From NCBI GenBank assembly GCA_964594075.1, contig CAZQKW010000090.1:1-5004 (forward strand): a DNA stretch of 5,004 nucleotides. The letters run 5' to 3'. The position numbers and the translations under genes were made by a program. Numbering within the stretch: position 1 is the first letter of the stretch; every line of letters starts with the position of its first letter. Positions 1-5,004 of this stretch are shown in pieces. Origin of the DNA: CAZQKW01 sp964594075 (GTDB taxonomy: Bacteria; Desulfobacterota; WTBG01; CAIYCZ01). A model generated the notes under the pieces. That model did no database searches and was not told the origin of the DNA. It worked only from the letters and a program-made list of their open reading frames with translations.

Positions 1-1
1 T

Positions 2-31
2 ACTATATAACAATCCATATGATTATGTCAA
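2..31 (-). promoter_or_regulatory. Candidate promoter downstream of opgH, directed out of the window
   Basis: On the minus strand a perfect TTGACA (31-26) is followed by TATAGT (7-2) after 18 bases, or by TATATA (9-4) after 16 bases. It lies just after the opgH stop and would serve a gene to the left of the window. If real, the next gene has its own promoter. No hairpin with a T-run, as for an intrinsic terminator, is visible between the opgH stop and this point. Confidence 0.4.
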
Positions 32-57
32 TATAATTTTGAGACGGTTAATAACTG

Positions 58-2145
58 CTACGCAGCAAGACCCCAGTGAGCTGCCAGCGCCGGATCAGTT
101 ATTTCCCATACCCTCCGGTGCAATTCTTCCATGCACTGTGGATCGCACAGCAGTTCCTTTTTTTCACGGGCGCTGAGCATCTGGGGGCCGTTGCTCAGGG
201 CTTTTTCCTGCAATTGCCTGCGCCTATCGGCGATGGCCGGCGCAACCGTTCTCTTCTTTCTCAGCAGCGTGCGATGCAACACATTAACCCGCGGATTCAC
301 TACTGCCCGGACAAAATTGTCAGCATCAGGCATCGGCGTTCTGTTTGGCTGATTCATGCACGCTTCTTGTTCTTTAAGGACCCGCAGTTCATAGGGAGGG
401 GCAATTTCTTCCGGAATGAGGAAAAGTCCCGCTTTGCGAAATGCGCGGCCCAGCCGCGCCTGGCTTGACCACACTGAAAGCGGAATTGAAAGAAGTATAG
501 GCACAAAAATAGGAAGATTCCACCAGAAAAACGATCGGTTGAACAGAAACAGCGTCGCTGCCCAGAGTAATGCCGTGATGGTGCCGGTCGCATGCATGCG
601 CGCTGCCTCTCCCCACCCGGTGCCCCGATCGCTGCGCTGCTGCGCGCCCCAGCCAACTTCCTGTCCCAACAGCGTTAGAAAGACGAATTTGCTGTGAAAC
701 AGCATGCGAATAGGCGCAAACAACGTGGAAAAAACTACTTCCGCCACCATGCTGCACAACAGTCGCGCCACGCCGCCAAAACCGCGGGCTGCCCGTTTAA
801 TCATAATAACCATAACACTCAGCAGTTTGGGCAAAAAGAGAATTATTGCCGTGGTGGCAAGCAGCGTCAGCGCCCAGCGGGGATGCCACACTGGCCACTG
901 CGGAAAAAGGCTGCGCCCCGCAGGAAAATATACGGGCTCGCGAATTGCCTCATAAATTGCCTCTGCGCTGCTCAAACTTAAAAACAGAAACCAGAGTAGC
1001 GCTGAAACGTAGGCCATAGCGCCGTGTAGAAACAAGGCGCGATGGGCAGGAAAAAGCCCCTTTGCGAACACAAGCCGCATATGCTGCATATTACCCTGGC
1101 ACCAGCGCCGGTCGCGTTTCAATTCCTCAAGCAATGTTGGGGGCAGTTCTTCATAGCTTCCGGTCAAATCATAGGCCAGCCACACTTCATACCCCGCTTT
1201 TCGCATCAGAGCTGCTTCTACGAAATCATGGCTGAGGATTTCTCCGCCGAGAGGCGGCTTGCCCGGCAATTGCGGGAGGCCGCAATGCTTCATGAACGCC
1301 TCTATGCGAAGAATGGCATTGTGTCCCCAGAAATGTGAATCGCCAAGCTGGGTGAAATGCAGACCGGCGACAAACATGGGGCCATACACATGATTGGAAA
1401 ATTGCTGGACACGGGCAATGAGGCTTTCTTTGTTAACCGCCAGCGGCGCTGTCTGAAGGATGCCAACGCGAGGATTTTTTTCCATGATTCTGACCATGTG
1501 CACCAGGGTCTGTCCGGCCATGATGCTGTCCGCGTCAAATACAATCATGTAGCGGTAATTGCGGCCCCAGCGGCGGCAAAAATCAGCAATATTGCCGCTC
1601 TTGCGCTTAATGTTCACCCGACGATGCCGGTAAAAAATACGATTAAAGCCGTTCAGCGCCTGACACGTCTCATACCAGGCGATTTCTTCAGCAACCCAGC
1701 AGTCAGGATTACCGGAATCGCTCAACACAAAGAAATCAAACTGATCCAGTAATCCGGTGGCTTCCAGAGATTTATACGTTGCTTCTAAACCGGCAAATAC
1801 CCGGTTGACGTCTTCATTGCAGACCGGTATCAGAATGGCCGTCCGCACTTCAGGGCTAATCTTCCCGTCAGCATCGATGATAGTTTTCGTGATGGCAAAC
1901 CGATCGGTGCGACGCAACAGCGTATACAATCCTGCAATTGATTCCCAAAATCCAATGGAGATCCATCCAAACAGCGCGCCAAAAACGGCAATAATGGCAA
2001 TCTCAAGTGCTGTCGTGCCCTTGCCTGGCAGCAGGTCGGCCATATACGAGCTGGCAATGAGCGTCGTGCCCACGATCAAAGCAATCATAATGAGGCGCCG
2101 ACGCCGCGCTGCTTGTTCCCAGGGAAGCTTCTCTTTTGGTATCAT
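58..2145 (-). CDS. opgH: Glucans biosynthesis glucosyltransferase H (OpgH/MdoH), N-terminally short form
   Basis: Inner-membrane family 2 glycosyltransferase that polymerises glucose from UDP-glucose into the beta-1,2 backbone of osmoregulated periplasmic glucans. It has 695 residues, against about 850 in E. coli. Visible features in order are two membrane helices (about 18-37 and 46-67), then the cytoplasmic GT-A domain. That domain opens with TAILIPVCNEDV (102-113) and carries LSDS (D143), KSGNIADFCRRWG (182-194), the DAD motif (D204/D206), FWGHNAI (272-278), SHDFVEA (D307 as likely base) and RDRRWCQGN (344-352), an (R/Q)xxRW motif. Further membrane segments lie near 372-393, 424-447, 465-492, 519-536 and 541-560. 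The C-terminal tail contains LFLIPEE (574-580) and FVRAVVNPR (611-619). All catalytic motifs are intact. The ATG is preceded by GAGAG at 7 bases. The cytoplasmic N-terminus is only about 16 residues long; the missing part seems to be the ORF at 2288-2686. Family assignment is very secure; activity is inferred. Confidence 0.96.
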   Translation of the reverse strand: MIPKEKLPWEQAARRRRLIMIALIVGTTLIASSYMADLLPGKGTTALEIAIIAVFGALFGWISIGFWESIAGLYTLLRRTDRFAITKTIIDADGKISPEVRTAILIPVCNEDVNRVFAGLEATYKSLEATGLLDQFDFFVLSDSGNPDCWVAEEIAWYETCQALNGFNRIFYRHRRVNIKRKSGNIADFCRRWGRNYRYMIVFDADSIMAGQTLVHMVRIMEKNPRVGILQTAPLAVNKESLIARVQQFSNHVYGPMFVAGLHFTQLGDSHFWGHNAILRIEAFMKHCGLPQLPGKPPLGGEILSHDFVEAALMRKAGYEVWLAYDLTGSYEELPPTLLEELKRDRRWCQGNMQHMRLVFAKGLFPAHRALFLHGAMAYVSALLWFLFLSLSSAEAIYEAIREPVYFPAGRSLFPQWPVWHPRWALTLLATTAIILFLPKLLSVMVIMIKRAARGFGGVARLLCSMVAEVVFSTLFAPIRMLFHSKFVFLTLLGQEVGWGAQQRSDRGTGWGEAARMHATGTITALLWAATLFLFNRSFFWWNLPIFVPILLSIPLSVWSSQARLGRAFRKAGLFLIPEEIAPPYELRVLKEQEACMNQPNRTPMPDADNFVRAVVNPRVNVLHRTLLRKKRTVAPAIADRRRQLQEKALSNGPQMLSAREKKELLCDPQCMEELHRRVWEITDPALAAHWGLAA

Positions 2146-2152
2146 AAAAGCG

Positions 2153-2157
2153 CTCTC
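2153..2157 (-). promoter_or_regulatory. Ribosome binding site of opgH
   Basis: On the minus strand this reads GAGAG, 7 bases before the ATG at 2145. It supports the short start of opgH. The opgH frame stays open upstream only to a TAA at 2208-2206, and I see no ATG, GTG or TTG codon in that stretch that could serve as a longer start. Confidence 0.5.
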
Positions 2158-2204
2158 TGTTTCAGCAAAAGATGCACTAACATCAGTGCGGGTTATGGTT
2201 CTGC

Positions 2205-2234
2205 GTTATAACTGTTTTGAGTTAATAGTGTAAA
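2205..2234 (-). promoter_or_regulatory. Candidate sigma-70 promoter for opgH
   Basis: On the minus strand TTTACA (2234-2229, 5 of 6 to TTGACA) is followed after 18 bases by TATAAC (2210-2205, 5 of 6 to TATAAT). Transcription would begin near 2198, giving an untranslated leader of about 50 bases before opgH. The leader contains a 5-bp inverted repeat at 2174-2189 (GCACT, 6-base loop, AGTGC). The fit comes from reading alone, in an AT-rich gap where chance matches are common. Confidence 0.4.
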
Positions 2235-2287
2235 ATGAGGGGGTTAACACCGTCTGGGTATTCTTTGCTTGACCCTCACGAGCATTA

Positions 2288-2686
2288 CTATGGCTTCTTC
2301 CTGAGTATATATTTGCAAAAGAATGTCCACCAGGGCATTCGGTCAAGTTCTACCGGAAGCATAGAGGAACGATTCAACGCCGGCACAGGGCTACCATCCG
2401 GTAAACTGTTTGACAGGCCGCATCGTGCATCAATCGAATGTTCGGTAAGCACTGCCCGCAGGGCTCTCATTGCGCTGACCACCGGATGCAGGTTCTGCTC
2501 CTGCTGCGCACGCGCCAGGGCTTCAGCAGCATACACGGCTGCTTCGTGTTCAGGAATGCATAGCGCTTTCAGGTAGGCCATTACGCGATTTCGCGCATGC
2601 GAATAATCATCAGGGCGCGCTTGATTGGAAGATGCTTGACACGTAACATCACCACGGTCAGGCAATTGTTCGGCTGATTTATCCAT
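2288..2686 (-). CDS. Small ORF resembling the detached cytoplasmic N-terminal domain of OpgH
   Basis: A 132-residue soluble protein with no signal peptide or membrane helix. Residues 30-85 look largely alpha-helical and rich in alanine, leucine and arginine. They are followed by PDGSPVPALNRSSMLP (96-111), then an aromatic segment MPWWTFF (117-123) and a basic end (ILRKKP). In E. coli OpgH the N-terminal cytoplasmic region contains ATRSSMFP followed by tryptophan- and arginine-rich sequence just before the first membrane helix, so motif and order match. The following opgH lacks exactly this region. I infer that this ORF supplies the OpgH N-terminal domain as a separate chain. It starts 15 bases after the opgG stop with no clear Shine-Dalgarno, which suggests translational coupling to opgG. 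The alternative is a decaying fragment of a once longer opgH. That it is a translated gene is likely; its assignment rests on one short motif plus position. Confidence 0.65.
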   Translation of the reverse strand: MDKSAEQLPDRGDVTCQASSNQARPDDYSHARNRVMAYLKALCIPEHEAAVYAAEALARAQQEQNLHPVVSAMRALRAVLTEHSIDARCGLSNSLPDGSPVPALNRSSMLPVELDRMPWWTFFCKYILRKKP

Positions 2687-2701
2687 AAAGAGAATGCTTG
2701 T

Positions 2702-4315
2702 CTACGGGAGATAGGTATAACTCCAGGTTTCCGTGAGAATATTATTACCCTTTTTCAGAAACGCCCGCAGTTCAACAGGTTCTCGTTTCTTGGGAAGAAC
2801 CATTTCCATGCCACGTTGTTCTTCTAACTGAATTTGAAAAACCAGCCGCCACCCTCCCGCGGCGGTATTCTTATAAAGTTGCTGTTCAATCAGTTTGGCG
2901 TTCTGGTCAACGGTTATCACAGCAGTCAATTGAGAATCAGGAGGCAGGCGATCAAGAGTGCCGTCCGCAAAGTCAACAATAAATTTTTTCATATCGTCGG
3001 TTTTGCCTTTAGCCGTATAGGTGGCAACCGCATGTCCGCCCGGCGGCACCTTTTTATCGGGATAGTGCCAGCTCATAGTATAGGAAATAGATATGGGGGA
3101 TCCCGCCTCGGGTTGTTTCTCTGGCACCCAGAAGGCTATAATGTTGTCATTCAGTTCGCTGTCCGTGGGAATCTGAATCAATTCAATATGGCCAGCCCCC
3201 CAATTTCCCTGCGGCGCAACCCAGGCGCTGGGCATAGTGTCAAAGCGGGTTTCAAGGTCCTGATATGAAATAAAATTGACATCGCGCTGTATCAGTCCAA
3301 AGCCGCGCGGATTTACCGTCTTAAAGGAATTTATGCTCAACGTGCGCGGATTTATCAGCGGATGCCAGAGCCACTCGCCGGAGCTGAAAGCAATGAGCAG
3401 CCCGTCCGCCGTGTGTATCTCTGGCCGAAAATCATCAACCGGCCGCTGGCTGGTGTTTTCCCCATAAAAAAACATGCCGGTAAGAGGCGCAATGCCCAGC
3501 TTCTGGACTTCTTTACGCCGGAAAATCGTTCCATTGACGTTTATAATGGTCTCTTTTCCCGGCTTGACAATAAATTCATACGCGCCGCTTACGCTGGGAC
3601 TATCAAGCAAGGCGTAAACAGTAATTCGGGTGGACTCTTCCAACGGTTTCACGATCCAGAATTCAGTAAAATACGGGAACTCTTCGCCTGAGCTTAACGC
3701 AGTATCTATCGCCAGCCCCCGCGCGGTGAGGCCATATGTCTGCTTTCTGGCAACCGCCCGAAAATAGGTCGGGCCTAAAAATGCCACAACTTCGTCATAA
3801 TATTTTTTGGTATTAATCGGATTATGCAGCCGAAAGCCTGCAAATCCAAGGTTTTTAGGTATGTTGTCTGGAAACTTATTTTTGCCGTAATCAAACAGAT
3901 TGCCGGAAAACACCACCAGTTTTACTCCTGTTGAATCAACAATATTTATGGCAACCGTCCGGTCATAATAAAAGCCCGGATGAAAAAATTCTATGGTAAA
4001 GGGTAGCCCGGTGTTTCGCCACAGAGCATGTTCGTGTTTAAACCGAATATCACGCCACTCATCATAATTGATTGTTTTTAAAAATTCAGGAATCTGATTT
4101 TTGCGCTCTTCATATGGCTGGCCTGCAAGCTGTCGCGCCTTCTCACGCACGTTTTTAAAAGAAAAAGCCTCAACGGCATGCACCGAACCGGGCGCGCACA
4201 ACGTGCACAGCAATAAACAAGAAATTATTACACCGGCAATGTGACCGTTCCTTACCCGCCGGCCGTTTGCAGAAGAATGACCTGCCCCCGCGCCTTTACT
4301 GTTCATACTCTTCAT
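2702..4315 (-). CDS. opgG: Periplasmic glucans biosynthesis protein G (OpgG/MdoG)
   Basis: Periplasmic protein required for OPG synthesis with OpgH; the OpgG/OpgD family has recently been linked to beta-1,2-glucanase chemistry (GH186), so it may trim or shape the emerging glucan. It has 537 residues, against 511 in E. coli. The N-terminus is a signal peptide with an unusually long polar lead (1-27), a hydrophobic core (about 28-40) and likely cleavage after VHA (47). The mature protein starts with FSFKNVREKARQLAG (51-65). Conserved blocks include LGFAGFRL (156-163), YGLTARGLAIDTA (194-206), GEEFPYFTEFWI (210-221), YALLDSP (234-240), FRPEIHTADGL (296-306), GEWLWHPL (313-320), NPRGFGLIQRD (335-345), NDNI (389-392) and the end LTETWSYTYLP. 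The lead carries GRRVRNG, not a proper twin-arginine motif, and the mature start resembles OpgG rather than OpgD. The start may be Met1 or Met4 (ATG at 4306): AAAGG is only 2 bases from the first and 11 from the second. Confidence 0.96.
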   Translation of the reverse strand: MKSMNSKGAGAGHSSANGRRVRNGHIAGVIISCLLLCTLCAPGSVHAVEAFSFKNVREKARQLAGQPYEERKNQIPEFLKTINYDEWRDIRFKHEHALWRNTGLPFTIEFFHPGFYYDRTVAINIVDSTGVKLVVFSGNLFDYGKNKFPDNIPKNLGFAGFRLHNPINTKKYYDEVVAFLGPTYFRAVARKQTYGLTARGLAIDTALSSGEEFPYFTEFWIVKPLEESTRITVYALLDSPSVSGAYEFIVKPGKETIINVNGTIFRRKEVQKLGIAPLTGMFFYGENTSQRPVDDFRPEIHTADGLLIAFSSGEWLWHPLINPRTLSINSFKTVNPRGFGLIQRDVNFISYQDLETRFDTMPSAWVAPQGNWGAGHIELIQIPTDSELNDNIIAFWVPEKQPEAGSPISISYTMSWHYPDKKVPPGGHAVATYTAKGKTDDMKKFIVDFADGTLDRLPPDSQLTAVITVDQNAKLIEQQLYKNTAAGGWRLVFQIQLEEQRGMEMVLPKKREPVELRAFLKKGNNILTETWSYTYLP

Positions 4316-4339
4316 GACCTTTCTGTAAAACGATTCGGG

Positions 4340-4846
4340 TTATTTTTTCTTAACTTGTTTGGTCTTGGCGGAACCTTTTTTACTCTTCGGGACCTTCTCG
4401 TGGCGGAGATTGCCCTTTGTCCCCCTGGCTACGGCAATCATGCCTGAATCATCTTCCTTGAGCAGATGAAATTCTTTGGATCCCGGCTTGATACCCAGGT
4501 TTTTTGCAATCACACCCCATCCCTTCCCCTTATTCTCCTTATATTGTCTCAGCACTTCATCCCAGGAACGAAGTGTTAATCTGCGCACTTTTGCCGCCAT
4601 ATAAACATCTGCAGGTGCCATACCGGCCTTGTTAATGAGGCGGTCTATTGTTTTCGCGTCGGCACCGTAATAACGACTCACATCCCGGCAAAAACCTTTC
4701 AGGTTTGATTGAGCCATATTATTCAATAATTTTAAATTCTCATCAAATTCCAGATCACCCGTTGTGATAGGCTCTTCGCCGGCAAAACTTAACGCAACAA
4801 AACATATCATAATAAATAGTGCAATACCCGCTAAAATGCGCCTCAT
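4340..4846 (-). CDS. Exported small protein of unknown function, first gene of the opg operon
   Basis: I do not recognise a characterised family. The product has 168 residues. MRRILAGIALFIMICFVALS-FA is a typical Sec signal peptide with likely cleavage after A22; there is no lipobox, so it should be a soluble periplasmic or secreted protein. The mature part is short and helix-rich: FCRDVSRYYGAD (52-63), MAPADVYMAAKVRR (76-89), WDEVLRQYKENKGKGWGVIA (95-114) and LGIKPGSKEFHLLK (117-130). It ends in a strongly basic tail (KVPKSKKGSAKTKQVKKK, 151-168). The glycine-tryptophan block followed by LGIKPGS-EFH is familiar to me from uncharacterised exported proteobacterial proteins, but I cannot name the family. 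The start chosen is the ATG at 4846, because GGAGG lies 6 bases before it; an overlapping GTG at 4849 would add one residue but leave only 3 bases. It ends 24 bases before opgG, so it is very probably co-transcribed. A role in glucan synthesis is inferred from position only. Confidence 0.85.
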   Translation of the reverse strand: MRRILAGIALFIMICFVALSFAGEEPITTGDLEFDENLKLLNNMAQSNLKGFCRDVSRYYGADAKTIDRLINKAGMAPADVYMAAKVRRLTLRSWDEVLRQYKENKGKGWGVIAKNLGIKPGSKEFHLLKEDDSGMIAVARGTKGNLRHEKVPKSKKGSAKTKQVKKK

Positions 4847-4851
4847 CACAG

Positions 4852-4858
4852 CCCTCCC
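4852..4858 (-). promoter_or_regulatory. Strong ribosome binding site of the first operon gene
   Basis: On the minus strand this reads GGGAGGG. Its GGAGG core is 6 bases from the ATG at 4846 but only 3 from the GTG at 4849, which decides in favour of the ATG. It is the strongest Shine-Dalgarno in the window. Confidence 0.75.
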
Positions 4859-4905
4859 ATAAAGCTAAAGGTTTTCACAAGCCATAGCCATTTAACATAT
4901 TAATT

Positions 4906-5004
4906 ATGCACTATATTGCAAATCTCGCCGCTAATCAAGAATATATAAAATGGGAGTTTCCTGAGTTTTGGTTAGGTAAGTGCATCCAAGAAATCAAAGC
5001 ACAA
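4906..5004 (+). CDS. Possible partial divergent ORF, running off the right edge
   Basis: An ATG at 4906 opens a frame of 33 codons that reaches the window end without a stop, beginning MHYIANLAANQEYIKWEF. The residue mix is protein-like, with several aromatic and charged residues. Against it, no Shine-Dalgarno precedes the ATG, only 99 bases are visible, and the frame overlaps the candidate opg promoter on the other strand. I do not recognise the product. An open frame of this length could easily be chance. Confidence 0.25.
   Translation, partial: MHYIANLAANQEYIKWEFPEFWLGKCIQEIKAQ
4910..4938 (-). promoter_or_regulatory. Candidate sigma-70 promoter of the opg operon
   Basis: On the minus strand TTGATT (4938-4933, 4 of 6 to consensus) is followed after exactly 17 bases by TATAGT (4915-4910, 5 of 6 to TATAAT). 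Transcription would begin near 4903, giving a leader of roughly 57 bases ahead of the first gene. The position in an AT-rich gap, directly before the first gene of a co-directional run, supports it. No operator or regulator site could be recognised. Confidence 0.55.

Larger units (their letters stand above)
2146..2287. other. Intergenic gap between the OpgH N-terminal-like ORF and opgH
   Basis: This 142-base stretch separates two ORFs that are one protein in E. coli. On the minus strand the upstream frame is closed at once by TAG, TAA and TGA. The opgH frame is open through most of the gap but is broken by one TAA at 2208-2206. The gap plus frame change means the two parts cannot be joined by a single base correction. 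It holds the candidate promoter, the small inverted repeat and the opgH ribosome binding site. Confidence 0.6.

Noticed and set aside
76..468. 130-codon plus-strand open frame and overlapping minus-strand frames at the 3' end of opgH
   Set aside because: All overlap the conserved C-terminal coding part of opgH in other frames; their translations look arbitrary.
2174..2189. Inverted repeat GCACT-6-AGTGC in the opgH leader as an intrinsic terminator or riboswitch
   Set aside because: The stem is only 5 bp, is not followed by a proper T-run on either strand, and no known riboswitch core is recognisable.
1757..2233. 158-codon plus-strand open frame antisense to the opgH start and gap
   Set aside because: It lies opposite the N-terminal part of opgH, whose protein is clearly conserved. 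The translation has no recognisable domain and the frame is a by-product of opgH codon use.
2834..3268. 144-codon plus-strand open frame inside opgG
   Set aside because: It is a shadow of the conserved opgG coding sequence on the other strand, with no family resemblance or ribosome binding site that I could see.
4343..4348. Run of six A (minus strand) at the 3' end of the exported protein gene as a programmed frameshift site
   Set aside because: It simply encodes the terminal lysines directly before the TAA. No extension of interest follows in the other frames.
2702..4846. The exported protein gene, opgG and the 132-residue ORF are all in the same frame, each separated by one stop codon, suggesting stop read-through fusions
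   Set aside because: Three genes share a frame by chance often enough. The signal peptide of OpgG would sit inside any fusion, and no read-through context or structure is evident.

Overview
The window carries an osmoregulated periplasmic glucan (OPG, formerly MDO) synthesis cluster, read entirely from the minus strand. In transcription order (right to left) it holds: a small exported protein of unknown function (4846-4340), opgG (4315-2702), a 132-residue ORF (2686-2288) and opgH (2145-58). The first three are packed with gaps of 24 and 15 bases. opgH is set apart by 142 bases that contain a promoter-like sequence and a reasonable ribosome binding site.

OpgH is the inner-membrane glucosyltransferase that makes the beta-1,2-linked glucan backbone from UDP-glucose. 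OpgG is the periplasmic partner that works on the emerging glucan. Both are recognisable at high similarity to the Escherichia coli and Pseudomonas proteins as I remember them. The main oddity is that OpgH here starts only about 16 residues before its first membrane helix, while the E. coli protein has a cytoplasmic N-terminal region of roughly 140 residues. The ORF just upstream ends with a segment (PALNRSSMLP) that resembles the RSSM-P linker of that missing region. It therefore looks like the OpgH N-terminal domain encoded as a separate polypeptide, or the remains of a split gene.

The organism is a Gram-negative bacterium: it has a Sec-exported periplasmic OpgG and an OpgH. The proteins are proteobacterial in character, and base composition looks moderate inside genes and AT-rich between them. 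I cannot place it more precisely. A deltaproteobacterium or a related lineage is only a guess.

The right edge (4850-5004) is AT-rich. It holds a good sigma-70-type promoter for the operon and overlaps a weak divergent ORF that runs off the window. The left edge (1-57) holds no gene but has a perfect TTGACA box directed out of the window. I saw no RNA gene, CRISPR array, insertion sequence or clear intrinsic terminator.
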